This document shows, one piece after another, positions 46,858-56,248 of a stretch of 64,000 nt of DNA. The notes under the pieces are model-generated. The model saw nothing but the letters and a program-made list of their open reading frames with translations, was not told the DNA's origin and did no database searches. Each line of letters begins with the position of its first letter. The stretch's first letter is position 1. Location: NCBI RefSeq assembly GCF_000741535.1, contig NZ_JGYQ01000002.1, positions 124,001 to 188,000 on the forward strand, read 5' to 3'. The DNA is from Bifidobacterium boum (GTDB lineage Bacteria > Actinomycetota > Actinomycetes > Actinomycetales > Bifidobacteriaceae). A program made the position numbers and the translations under genes.

Positions 46858-49509
46858 TCAGAGTTTCTCGATCGGAGCGGCGCGGAGCATCAGCCGTTTG
46901 ACACCGTCAGAGCCGAAGTCCACCGTGATGACGGAGTTGCGCCCTTTATCCTGTGTTTCCAGTACGGTACCCAAGCCGAACTTGTCGTGCGTGATTTTGT
47001 CTCCAACTTGGAAATCCGCGATATTCAAGCCATTGTCCGCTCCGGCCGATGATGAGGACGGCGATGAAGCGGCTTTCTTGCGCATCGGGGTGGTACGGCG
47101 TGTCGTCACCTTGCCGGAACGTCCTGAACCTGACGAGCCGTAGGAGCCGTACGCATTGCGTGAACCGTACGAGGTACCGTAGGACGAGCTTGAACGTGAG
47201 CCACGCGACGAACCGGAGCGCAATCCATACGAGGAACCGCCATACGTGGAACCGTATGATGAACCACCCGACCGACGGGAAGACGAGGACGATCGTCCTG
47301 AACCGTACGATGATCCGAATGTCGATCCGCCGAAACTGGAAGACGAGAAATCATCATCGTCCCAGCCGCCGAACTCGTCATCGCCGAAACCTTCGGAGTT
47401 CCAGCCGCCACTCATGCGTTCGGTGCTGGCTTCCTTGCGCTTCCAGTCGATCAGTTCGTCAGGGACCTCATCAAGGAACTGGCTGGGCATCATATCGTCG
47501 GCACGCCCCCACTGCGAGCGGACCGCGGCGCGCGTCAGGTACAGGCGCTGCTTGGCGCGGGTGATACCCACGTAAGCAAGTCGGCGCTCCTCCGCCAGTT
47601 CGCTGGTGTCTTCGAGCGAACGGGAATGCGGGAACGTGCCCTGTTCCATACCGGTGAGGAACACGACCGGGTATTCGAGGCCCTTGGCGGTATGCAGGGT
47701 CATGAGCGTGACTTTGCCGCTGTCTTCGTTCTCGCCGGGCAGCTGGTCGGAATCAGCCACCAGCGCGGTGGTTTCAAGGAAGCCCTCAAGCGTGGCGTCA
47801 GGCGTGTTCTGCTCGAATTCCGCTGCAACCGATTGCAATTGCGCAAGGTTCTCCACGCGGGAAGCGTCTTGCGGGTCTTGCGAACGTTGCAGTTCTTCAA
47901 GCAAACCGGACTTGTCAAGCACTTCGGCAACGATATCCGACGGCTTGTTCGCATGGTCGCGGGCGAACGCGGCGAGATGCTGCATGGTGTCGCGGAATGC
48001 GCCGAGCGATTTCGCCGTGCGTGTGGGCAGGCCCTCGATCTGCTCCATATTGGCTATTCCTTGCCAGAACGGTGCGGCATAGGCGTCGGCGTACGATGCG
48101 ACCAGCGCCTCGGCGCGAGCCCCCAGTCCACGCTTGGGCACATTGAGGATACGCCGCATATTCACGCTGTCCGCCGGGTTGACAATCGCTTGCAGATAGG
48201 CGATGGCGTCTTTGATTTCCTTGCGCTCATAGAACTTGGTGCCACCGATCAGCTGATACGGGATACCCGCGTTGATCAGCGCCTCTTCCAGGGAGCGTGA
48301 TTGGGCGTTCGCCCGGTACATGATGGAGACATCGGAGTACTTGTAGCCATCTTCGGCGACGAGACGGGCGATTTCTGTCGCGATCCACAGGGCTTCCTGC
48401 TGCGCATTATCCGCCGCGTAGCCTGTGATCGGCTCGCCCTTGCCGGCGGCGGTCCACAGCTTCTTGGGCTTGCGTCCCTCGTTGTGGGAGATGACCGCGT
48501 TGGCCGCATCGAGAATCGTCTGCGTCGAACGATAATTCTGCTCGAGCATGATGGTCTTCGCGTCCGGGAAATCCTTCTCGAAATCTTGGATGTTGCTGAT
48601 ATCAGCGCCACGGAACGCGTAAATCGACTGATCGGAATCGCCCACGACCGTCACCCACGCCGGACCCACCCTGCCGGCGCCAATCGTCGATGAATCGGGC
48701 TGCTCATGGGCGTCGATACCCGCGAGCTCGCGGATCAGCACGTATTGCGCATGATTGGTGTCCTGGTACTCGTCGACGAGGATGTAGCGGAACTTATGCC
48801 GGTAATAATCGGCGACATCCGGCTGGGTGCGCAGCAGTTCGACGGTACGCATAATCAGGTCGTCGAAATCGACGGCATTCGCCGCCGCCAAACGATGCTG
48901 ATATTCCGCGTAGACCACGGCATACAGCTGTTCCTCATTGCCGTACCGGCCCAACTGGTAGCCGCGCTGGCCGGGATGGTAGTCCGGGGCGAACTGCTTG
49001 AGCTGCCCTTGCCACGTCTGCAAATTGTTCTTGTAGTCGGAGATCCGGGCGAGCAACGCGCGCGGGGTATAGCGTTTGATATCGATGTTCAGGTCGGTGG
49101 CGATGAGCTTGACCAGCCGCTGGCAGTCCTGGGTGTCGTAAATCGAGAAGCCGGAGTTCAAGCCGATCGCCTGCCCGTCACGGCGAAGGATACGCACACA
49201 TGCCGAATGGAAGGTGGACACCCACATACGCTGCGCGACCGGACCGATCAGCGTGGCCAGACGTTCACGCATTTCAGCGGCCGCCTTGTTGGTGAACGTG
49301 ATGGCGAGGATCTGGCTCGGCCAGGCGTTGAACTGGGTGAGGATCCACGCGATGCGACGGGTGAGCACGCGAGTCTTGCCGGAGCCTGCGCCTGCGCCGA
49401 TCAGCAGCGCCGGACCCTGATACTGGACCGCCTGTGCCTGCTGCGGATTGAGGCCGTCAAGCAGCTCCTGCGCGCTGCGCGCGATGACTTGGGAATCACT
49501 GTCGAACAC
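46858..49509 (-). CDS. pcrA: UvrD/PcrA-type DNA helicase
   Basis: An 883-residue SF1A helicase. Motif I GAGAGSGKTRVLTRR, motif II VDEYQDTNHAQY, motif III GDSDQSIYAFRGA, motif V TLHTAKGLEYPVVF and motif VI EERRLAYVGITRAKQRLYLTR are all present. The last 50 residues are a Tudor-like fold (FQVGDKITHDKFGLGTV) as in Bacillus PcrA, which binds RNA polymerase. Between core and tail is a Ser/Gly/Tyr-rich low-complexity stretch of about 80 residues. The GTG at 49507-49509, six bases from GGAGG, is favoured over one two codons upstream. It unwinds DNA in repair and transcription-conflict resolution. Confidence 0.95.
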   Translation of the reverse strand: MFDSDSQVIARSAQELLDGLNPQQAQAVQYQGPALLIGAGAGSGKTRVLTRRIAWILTQFNAWPSQILAITFTNKAAAEMRERLATLIGPVAQRMWVSTFHSACVRILRRDGQAIGLNSGFSIYDTQDCQRLVKLIATDLNIDIKRYTPRALLARISDYKNNLQTWQGQLKQFAPDYHPGQRGYQLGRYGNEEQLYAVVYAEYQHRLAAANAVDFDDLIMRTVELLRTQPDVADYYRHKFRYILVDEYQDTNHAQYVLIRELAGIDAHEQPDSSTIGAGRVGPAWVTVVGDSDQSIYAFRGADISNIQDFEKDFPDAKTIMLEQNYRSTQTILDAANAVISHNEGRKPKKLWTAAGKGEPITGYAADNAQQEALWIATEIARLVAEDGYKYSDVSIMYRANAQSRSLEEALINAGIPYQLIGGTKFYERKEIKDAIAYLQAIVNPADSVNMRRILNVPKRGLGARAEALVASYADAYAAPFWQGIANMEQIEGLPTRTAKSLGAFRDTMQHLAAFARDHANKPSDIVAEVLDKSGLLEELQRSQDPQDASRVENLAQLQSVAAEFEQNTPDATLEGFLETTALVADSDQLPGENEDSGKVTLMTLHTAKGLEYPVVFLTGMEQGTFPHSRSLEDTSELAEERRLAYVGITRAKQRLYLTRAAVRSQWGRADDMMPSQFLDEVPDELIDWKRKEASTERMSGGWNSEGFGDDEFGGWDDDDFSSSSFGGSTFGSSYGSGRSSSSSRRSGGSSYGSTYGGSSYGLRSGSSRGSRSSSSYGTSYGSRNAYGSYGSSGSGRSGKVTTRRTTPMRKKAASSPSSSSAGADNGLNIADFQVGDKITHDKFGLGTVLETQDKGRNSVITVDFGSDGVKRLMLRAAPIEKL

Positions 49510-49712
49510 TGTCACCCTCCGATTCGTCCAATCGCCGACTGTACGGCGCCCATAATTTCTACCACAGCCACAGGTCAGCGTGAGGCACCCCTACTGCCGG
49601 GCGGATGTGCGGCGCTCGCGGTATGCTCTCTGCATCACATGCTCAACCTCGCGAGGCGTTTTTCGCCATCGGTTATGACGGTCGTCCCGCAATCGAGGCA
49701 ATGAGACAACCC

Positions 49713-49726
49713 GGAGCATAAGCTCC
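49713..49726 (+). promoter_or_regulatory. Small hairpin before xpt
   Basis: GGAGC / GCTCC with a 4-nt loop, 22 nt before the favoured xpt start. It may shield ribosome entry. No known purine riboswitch consensus is seen in the 239-nt leader. Confidence 0.25.
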
Positions 49727-49748
49727 CCCATAGAACATGAGGCAAGTC

Positions 49749-50333
49749 ATGAAAGAACTCGAAGAGCGTATTCGCCGTGACGGCATCGTCAAACCTGGTA
49801 ACGTCCTCAAAGTGGACGCGTTCCTCAACCATCAGTGTGATGTCAAACTGTTCGACCACATGGGACAGGAATGGGCGCGGCTGTTCGCAGGCAAACAGAT
49901 CGACAAAATCCTGACCATCGAGGCTTCCGGCATCGGTATCGCGTGTGTCGCGGCGCGTCATTTCGGCGATGTGCCGGTCGTGTTTGCCAAGAAGGCGCAG
50001 TCCATCAACCTTGACGGCGACCAGTATGTCACGAAGGTGTACTCGTTCACCAAGCAGCGCGAGTTCCCGGTCATCGTGTCCAAACGCTTCCTGAACCCCG
50101 GCGAACATGTGCTGCTTATCGATGATTTCCTCGCCAACGGCAAGGCGATGGAAGGTTTGATTGAACTGTGCCGTGAAGCAGGTGTGGTGGTCGAAGGCAT
50201 CGGCATCGCCATCGAGAAGGGCTTCCAGGACGGTGGCGCGAAGCTGCGCGAGGCAGGCTATGACTTGCAATCGCTGGCGATTGTGGAATCGATGGATCCC
50301 GACACCGGCGAAATCGCATTCCGCGAAGCCTGA
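49749..50333 (+). CDS. xpt: Xanthine phosphoribosyltransferase
   Basis: A 194-residue enzyme that converts xanthine and PRPP to XMP. The PRPP loop is [13 protein letters not shown]; the N-terminal [14 protein letters not shown] and the [25 protein letters not shown] stretches match Gram-positive Xpt. The ATG at 49749 sits six bases after GAGG and gives the family's usual N-terminus; the ATG at 49737 adds four residues. It is followed 62 nt later by a purine permease gene, the classic xpt-pbuX salvage pair. Confidence 0.93.
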   Translation: MKELEERIRRDGIVKPGNVLKVDAFLNHQCDVKLFDHMGQEWARLFAGKQIDKILTIEASGIGIACVAARHFGDVPVVFAKKAQSINLDGDQYVTKVYSFTKQREFPVIVSKRFLNPGEHVLLIDDFLANGKAMEGLIELCREAGVVVEGIGIAIEKGFQDGGAKLREAGYDLQSLAIVESMDPDTGEIAFREA

Positions 50334-50395
50334 CGGGCTCGCAGGCAACTTCACGAACAGCAAGGAAGAGATCAGGAAAGACAGGCAGGAGAAAT

Positions 50396-51931
50396 ATGGG
50401 CAACCCCACCGAAACGCCGTCGGAGAACGACAAGACGGCAGCCGAGGAGAATACGGCGACCACAGCTACGACGACGACAACTCAGGACAACGCGACACAA
50501 GGCAAACCTGTACAAGACAACACCGTGCAAGACACCGTCACGAAGGAGAACACGCCGGACACGACGGCCGACGTCGCATCAATCAACACGGCGAAAGCGG
50601 CAACATCCAATCCACTGACCGAACTGGACGGCAAGATCTCCTTCTGGAAAGGCATCCCCTTCGGCCTGCAGCATGTGATGGCGATGTTCGTGGCGAATCT
50701 CGCCCCGATCTTCCTGGTGACCGCCGCCGCGAAAATGAGTCCGGAACAGTCCGCGATGATCATCCAGAACGGTTTGCTGGTCGCCGGCCTGGGCACGTGC
50801 CTCCAGTTGTATCCGCTGTGGCGTATCGGCAGCCGTCTGCCCATGGTCACCGGCATCTCCTTCACCTATGTCGCAGCCGCGATCGCCGTGGCCAGCAACC
50901 AAGGCTACGGGGCGGTCGTCGGCGCGGTGATGGTCGGCGGTCTGCTCGAACTTGTACTGGGCTTGACTGCACGCTTCTGGCGCCGTTTCGTCCCACCGAT
51001 CGTGTCTGCGATCGTGGTCACCTCGATCGGCTTCTCGCTGCTCAGCGTCGGTGCCACATCCTTCGGCGGCGGTTCGGGCGCCAAGGATTTCGGCAGCTGG
51101 CAGAACCTGACACTCGGCTTGGTTTCCTTGGTCGCATGCCTGGCGTTCCAACTGCTCATGAAAGGCACCGCCAAGCAGCTATCGGTGCTGTTCGGCCTCG
51201 TGGTGGGCTATGTGGTGGCTTTGTTCATGGGCAAGGTCGATTTCTCCGGGTTCCAGAACCTGGCGGTGCTCAGCGCGCCGCACATCATGCCGTTCAAAGT
51301 GCAGTTCGACGCGGGCGCGATTATCTCCTTCGCCCTGCTGTACGTGGTGTCCTCGGTCGAAGTGCTCGGCGACACCGCAGCCTTGGCGAAAGTCGGTCTC
51401 AACCGTGCGCCTTCCGAGCGCGAAACCGCCGGCGCAATCGCCGGTGACGGCCTGATTTCCAGTGTCTCCGGCCTGTTCGGCTGCCTGCCGCTGACATCGT
51501 TTGCACAGAATATCGGGCTCGTAGCGATGACCAAAGTCGTCAACCGCAAGGTGATCCTCTCCGGCGGCCTAATCTTGGTGCTCGCCAGCTTCGTCCCCGG
51601 CATCGCCGCGGTGTTCAACTCCCTGCCGCAAGCGGTACTCGGCGGCTGCACCATCATGATGTTCGGCACGATTGTGCTCTCCGGCTTCCAGATGATTGCC
51701 GAAGCGGGCTTCACGCAGCGCAATATCGCCATCGCGGCGCTCAGCCTGACGATCGGCATCGGCTTCACGCAGGTGCAGGGCATCTTCGCCCAGTTCCCCT
51801 CCCTGTTCCAGTCGATTTTCGCGAGCAACTGCATCGCGTTGTCCTTCGTGGTCGCGGTCATCCTCAACGCGGTACTGCCCAGCGAAGAGCATTTCCTCGC
51901 GTCGAACGGCGCAGTCAACGAAAAGCGCTGA
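50396..51931 (+). CDS. pbuX: Xanthine/uracil-type NCS2 permease
   Basis: A 511-residue transporter with about 14 hydrophobic segments. The core opens FGLQHVMAMFVANLAPIFLV, has the VSSVEVLGDTAALAKVGLN stretch and the SGLFGCLPLTSFAQNIGLVAMTKV block of the nucleobase-cation symporter-2 family. The first 70 residues are a Thr/Asn/Asp-rich, disordered cytoplasmic leader, unusual in length. Co-transcription with xpt points to xanthine import, by comparison with Bacillus pbuX. AGGAGA precedes the ATG. Confidence 0.9.
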   Translation: MGNPTETPSENDKTAAEENTATTATTTTTQDNATQGKPVQDNTVQDTVTKENTPDTTADVASINTAKAATSNPLTELDGKISFWKGIPFGLQHVMAMFVANLAPIFLVTAAAKMSPEQSAMIIQNGLLVAGLGTCLQLYPLWRIGSRLPMVTGISFTYVAAAIAVASNQGYGAVVGAVMVGGLLELVLGLTARFWRRFVPPIVSAIVVTSIGFSLLSVGATSFGGGSGAKDFGSWQNLTLGLVSLVACLAFQLLMKGTAKQLSVLFGLVVGYVVALFMGKVDFSGFQNLAVLSAPHIMPFKVQFDAGAIISFALLYVVSSVEVLGDTAALAKVGLNRAPSERETAGAIAGDGLISSVSGLFGCLPLTSFAQNIGLVAMTKVVNRKVILSGGLILVLASFVPGIAAVFNSLPQAVLGGCTIMMFGTIVLSGFQMIAEAGFTQRNIAIAALSLTIGIGFTQVQGIFAQFPSLFQSIFASNCIALSFVVAVILNAVLPSEEHFLASNGAVNEKR

Positions 51932-51951
51932 ATCTCATAGACGCTCCAAAG

Positions 51952-51998
51952 CGGCGGCACCGGAAGAACCTATCTCTCCCGGTGTCGCCGTTTTCGTT
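51952..51998 (+). terminator. Terminator of the xpt-pbuX operon
   Basis: A 12-bp stem with one G-T pair (51952-51963 with 51979-51990, 15-nt loop) followed by TTTTCGTT, 20 nt past the pbuX stop. Intrinsic type. Confidence 0.85.
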
Positions 51999-52086
51999 AA
52001 CGTATTTCCCGTCTGCAACACCGAATCACCTGGATTTGTGAGACAATGTCGGTAACGGGGTACACCCGGCGGCGAAGGGAAGCCTT

Positions 52087-53568
52087 ATGGACCGTTACAC
52101 GAGCACGATGACCGAGCTCATCGGTCTGATGCGCATCATCGGCAATGACACCCAGCAGTGCGAGGTCAAGGAATGCAAGCGCAAAATGTCCTCGACCATC
52201 ACCGAGACGCTGTCCGCGTTCTCGAACGGTTCCGGCGGATGGATTATTCTCGGCTTGTCGGAGAAGAACGGGTTCACGCCGGTCGAGGGGTTCAACGCGC
52301 GCGCCATGCAGGAGGCGCTCAGCCAAGCGTGTGAACGGCTCACCCCGGTAGTGCGCCCGGTGATCGTCACCTGCCCGTTCGAGGGGACCAATCTGGTGTT
52401 CGCACGGGTCGATGAGATGCAGCCGCGGCTCAAACCGTGTTATATCACCGCGCTCGGCCCGCATGACGGCTCGTTCATCCGCACGGGCGACGGCGACCGG
52501 CATATGACCGCCTATGAGGTCGATCGGCTGATCGAAGAGCACAACCAGCCTACGTATGATCTCGATCTGGTTCCGGGAGCCACAATCGATGATCTGGATT
52601 CCACGCTTGTCGAAGCGGTGACCGGCAACGCGCGTCAGCGGCATCCGCACGTGTTCGCCGACCGCAGTGATGAACAGGTGTTGTGCGACTTGCAGGCGCT
52701 TCGCCATGACGACAGTGACGCCTCCCGGGTCGGCGGTGTGCTGCGTCCCACGCTTGCCGGCCTGCTCGCACTCGGCCGGTACCCGCAGAAATACTATCCG
52801 CGGCTTGGCGTATCCGTGGCGGTGTTCCCCGGAACGAACGCCGATGACGTGTTCCGCGGGAATGAATCACTGATTGCGACCCAGCATGTGGTCGGATCCA
52901 TCCCGGTGATGATCGAGGACACCACGGAATCGCTGATGCGTTGGATCGGCGGGCGTAAGCCCGAATACCCGCCGGCGGCGCTGCGCGAGGCGATCGCGAA
53001 CGCGCTCATTCACCGTGACTACTCCCCTGACGCGCAAGGCACGCCCGTGCGTGTCAGCGTGTTCACCGACCGTATCACCATCACGAATCCGGGCGGATTG
53101 TACGGTACCGTCACGCAGGAGGTATTGTCCAAACATCCGCAGGATGACGGGCCGACGATGACATCGACGCGCAACCAGTTCCTGTTCACGCTGCTTGAAC
53201 TCACCCCCTCTCCGCACGGCGGCACGGTCGTCACCTCTGAGGGTGACGGGTTCCGGCAGATCCTCTCCCAGTTGCGCGAATCCGGCATCGAACCGGCGGA
53301 AGCGCGCAACGAGCACGGCATGTTCACCATGACGTTCACGAAACGCAGACTTCATGCCGTCGATTCGCCGTCCGAAGTCTCCCAGGCGATTCTTGGCCTG
53401 TTGGAACGCCATTCGGCAATGAGCGCGAAGGAAATCATCCGCGAACTGCATCTGACGCCGCTCGCTGTGGCGTCCGGGCTGCGCGAACTCGTCCGCGCCG
53501 GAGAGATCGCGCAGGCGCATCCGGCAGCCGAGGACGGGACGAAACGCTACCGGCTGCGCGGGCGGTGA
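52087..53568 (+). CDS. AlbA_2 (Schlafen-type) / GHKL-like ATP-binding protein with C-terminal winged helix
   Basis: A 493-residue protein. Residues 24-110 form an AlbA_2 domain: ECEVKECKRK-type start, then ITETLSAFSNGSGGWIILGLSE. Residues 295-340 match the HATPase_c_4 region (EAIANALIHRDYS followed by ITITNPGGLYG). The last 70 residues (LLERHSAMSAKEIIRELHLTPLAVASGLREL) are a winged helix. Family members are usually annotated as putative transcriptional regulators or ATP-dependent helicase-like proteins; Schlafen AlbA domains can have nuclease activity and occur in defence islands. Start has GAAGGGA upstream. It converges on the helicase gene, which makes it a possible partner of the Ter/Brx cassette, though a separate role is as likely. 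Confidence 0.8.
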   Translation: MDRYTSTMTELIGLMRIIGNDTQQCEVKECKRKMSSTITETLSAFSNGSGGWIILGLSEKNGFTPVEGFNARAMQEALSQACERLTPVVRPVIVTCPFEGTNLVFARVDEMQPRLKPCYITALGPHDGSFIRTGDGDRHMTAYEVDRLIEEHNQPTYDLDLVPGATIDDLDSTLVEAVTGNARQRHPHVFADRSDEQVLCDLQALRHDDSDASRVGGVLRPTLAGLLALGRYPQKYYPRLGVSVAVFPGTNADDVFRGNESLIATQHVVGSIPVMIEDTTESLMRWIGGRKPEYPPAALREAIANALIHRDYSPDAQGTPVRVSVFTDRITITNPGGLYGTVTQEVLSKHPQDDGPTMTSTRNQFLFTLLELTPSPHGGTVVTSEGDGFRQILSQLRESGIEPAEARNEHGMFTMTFTKRRLHAVDSPSEVSQAILGLLERHSAMSAKEIIRELHLTPLAVASGLRELVRAGEIAQAHPAAEDGTKRYRLRGR

Positions 53569-53681
53569 CCCGGCAGGCGACACCCGCAGAGTACCGCGAT
53601 GGTGACGGCTTGGGCGCCCGCGGCCATCATCGCTTATGTCAGCGCGATCGCAACCGTTTGCAAGATTGCAGGCACCGAATG

Positions 53682-56147
53682 TCAGGGTTCGCTGACGAAC
53701 CGCTCCCACTCGCGCACGCGAGCGCGCATGCCGTCGATATCGAGTACGCCGCATGCGAATCCCTTACGCACCAGTTGGGGTGGCAGGAATCGGTCGTACT
53801 TGTTGAAATCCGGCACTTCGTCCGGGTACATGAGTGTCAGTGGGTCGTCGAGGTCTTGTGCGGCTGCGGCGACGGTGCGGTAGAACGTGGCGGCGTCCGC
53901 TTCCATGCGGAAGGTCATATAGTACGGTGAGCATGCTTCCATGCCTTTGAGTCCAAGCACCGGCGCGCACCGAAGCAGCAACAGCCGTTTGAGTGCCAGG
54001 AACGCATACGTGCCCAGCCATGGGAACAACGCCCACATATTGCCGCCCAAATGGCGCAGCGGCCGGTCAGCAAGGCCCATCACCGCCGCGTCGACCCTTG
54101 CCTGCCGCAACCGGGCAACGGCGTTGTGCATGAGATAGGGGTAGATGGTGTCTGGCGGTTCGATAAGGACCTGACGCATCCGCTCGAGGATCACCGTGTT
54201 GATGTCTCCGGGGACGTCTCCGAAATATGCGGGGACTTTGCCTTTGACCATGGTGCAGTAGACGATGTGGCGTTTGCGATCGACCTCGTCGACTACCCAT
54301 ACGTGCCCGGCGATGGCGATTTTCTCTCCCGCGGGCGGTGGTGCGACGAGTGTGCCGATCTCTTGTGATTCGCTGCGCACGCTGTACTCTTCGTTCTCTT
54401 GGAACACCGCGTAGAACTTGAAGTTGCTGGTGATCCGCTCCCCTGCCACGCCGACGATCAGGCCGCCGCGCTCGGTGGTTTCGATATGGTCGATATCAAG
54501 CAGGTGCCGCAAGAGGATCCGGTAGTCGTTCTGCGTGACATGGCGGAATACGGCGAGCGACAGCACTTGCGACGCCAGTTGCGCCGGTGTCATCTCCCCG
54601 CCCGAGGCGAGTGTGCTCATGGTCTGGTGGTACAGGAGGCTGTACGGCAGTCCGTCGAGTCGGGGCGGTTCCACCCACCGGCGTTCCACGTACAGTTGGA
54701 TCAACGCGATGCCCTGAATGAGCCTCCACGGGATGATATCCGGCGCCATGTCCCTGGATTGTGGCGGGTCTTCCCGCATGACGAACCACATTTCCTGCGG
54801 CTGGTCGCGTCTGCCGGTGCGTCCCATGCGTTGGAGGAACGAGGATACGGTGAATGGCGCATCGATTTGGAACGCGCGTTCGAGTCGTCCGATGTCGATG
54901 CCCAGTTCGAGGGTCGCCGTCGTGACGGTGGTCATGCAGCTGTTCTCGTCCTTCATGTCTTCTTCGGCGCTCTGTCTGATGGGCGCGGAGAGGTTGCCGT
55001 GATGGATGAGGAATCGATCCGCTTCGTGCTTGACTTCGCAATACTGGCGCAGGGTGGTTGTCACCGCTTCTGCTTCTTCGCGGGAATTGCAGAATACCAG
55101 GCATTTGCGGCCGCGTGTATGTTCGAAGATGTATCCGATGCCCGGATCGGCCATTTCGGGTGCCGAGTCGGTGGCCGGCTCTGGTACCGCCGCCGCTGGG
55201 TTGGAGTCGGTGGCGGTGTGCCGTTGCGTGCCGTCGAGGGAAGCCCCCGGAGTCTGCTGCCGGACGCTGCCGTCAGGTTTGGCATCCAATGCAACGGATG
55301 CGCCGGTTTTGGCGGCTGTACCGGTATCGTGTGCGCCAGCCGGCAGTGCCGGAGCCTGCTCGATCAACGGCAGGCCATCACCGTCGACCGCATGCGGGTT
55401 CGCGGCGTATGCCGGTGCGCGTAGTCCCCTGTCTGAGGCTTGTGATCCGGCGTTGAAGAAATGTTCCATCGACAGTCGCCAAGTCTGTCCCGCCGACTCG
55501 ATTCGTGGGACGACTGTCCTTTTCCCGGTACCGACACTGAGGAATTCCGCCGCCTGCTGCGGATCGCCGATCGTCGCCGACAGGCCGATGCGCCGGGGGT
55601 TGACACCTGCCATACGCGAGAGCCGTTCGATCAGGCACAGGGTTTGTCCGCCGCGGTCGCCGCGCATCAACGCGTGCAGCTCATCGATGACGATGAATCG
55701 CAGGTCACCGAACAACGCGGAGATGGCGGCATGACGGTGCAGCAGCATGGCTTCGAGTGATTCCGGCGTGATCTGCAATATCCCGGATGGGTGCTTCATG
55801 AGCTTGCGTTTGTGGGTTTGCGAGACGTCCCCATGCCAGTGCCATACCGGGATGTCACCTTCGGCGCACACGTCGTTGAGCCGGTCGAATTGGTCGTTGA
55901 TCAGCGCTTTGAGCGGCGCGATGTACAGGGCGCCGACCGATGCCGGAGGGTCTTCCGCCATCAGGGTGAGGATCGGGAAGAATGCGGCTTCGGTTTTGCC
56001 GGAGGCGGTGGACGCGCTCAACAGCACGTTCTGGTCGGTGCCGAAAATCGCCTCGCCCGCCGCGACTTGGACGCCGCGTAAGGACTGCCAGCCATGTTCA
56101 TAGATGGCATCCTGGATGAATGGAGCATACCGGTTGAAGACATCCAC
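53682..56147 (-). CDS. Lhr/BrxHI-like SF2 DEAD/DEAH-box helicase
   Basis: An 821-residue helicase. RecA1: Walker A SASTASGKTEAAF (44-56), motif Ia IAPLKALI, DELH box (155-158), motif III GLSATIGDP. RecA2: VFCNSREEAEAV (351-362), then ELGIDIGRLERAFQ and QRMGRTGRRDQP (439-450). A Pro/Ala/Gly-rich insert of about 100 residues (233-335) splits the two RecA lobes. The C-terminal 370 residues hold a winged-helix and Lhr-type core. BrxHI of BREX type 2 belongs to the same group. Third gene of the minus-strand cassette, 101 nt after the BrxD-like ATPase. Confidence 0.85.
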   Translation of the reverse strand: MDVFNRYAPFIQDAIYEHGWQSLRGVQVAAGEAIFGTDQNVLLSASTASGKTEAAFFPILTLMAEDPPASVGALYIAPLKALINDQFDRLNDVCAEGDIPVWHWHGDVSQTHKRKLMKHPSGILQITPESLEAMLLHRHAAISALFGDLRFIVIDELHALMRGDRGGQTLCLIERLSRMAGVNPRRIGLSATIGDPQQAAEFLSVGTGKRTVVPRIESAGQTWRLSMEHFFNAGSQASDRGLRAPAYAANPHAVDGDGLPLIEQAPALPAGAHDTGTAAKTGASVALDAKPDGSVRQQTPGASLDGTQRHTATDSNPAAAVPEPATDSAPEMADPGIGYIFEHTRGRKCLVFCNSREEAEAVTTTLRQYCEVKHEADRFLIHHGNLSAPIRQSAEEDMKDENSCMTTVTTATLELGIDIGRLERAFQIDAPFTVSSFLQRMGRTGRRDQPQEMWFVMREDPPQSRDMAPDIIPWRLIQGIALIQLYVERRWVEPPRLDGLPYSLLYHQTMSTLASGGEMTPAQLASQVLSLAVFRHVTQNDYRILLRHLLDIDHIETTERGGLIVGVAGERITSNFKFYAVFQENEEYSVRSESQEIGTLVAPPPAGEKIAIAGHVWVVDEVDRKRHIVYCTMVKGKVPAYFGDVPGDINTVILERMRQVLIEPPDTIYPYLMHNAVARLRQARVDAAVMGLADRPLRHLGGNMWALFPWLGTYAFLALKRLLLLRCAPVLGLKGMEACSPYYMTFRMEADAATFYRTVAAAAQDLDDPLTLMYPDEVPDFNKYDRFLPPQLVRKGFACGVLDIDGMRARVREWERFVSEP

Positions 56148-56248
56148 GCGCGTCCGTCCTTTCCTGATAGTCGTATCGCCGACAACCTACTGTTCATCTG
56201 TATTGCATTACAGCTGCACACCCGTCGGCGTTGAGGTGCGTACGACAT

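Noticed and set aside
49510..49748. Purine or xanthine riboswitch before xpt
   Set aside because: The conserved loop and junction bases of the purine riboswitch are not seen; only a 5-bp hairpin is present.
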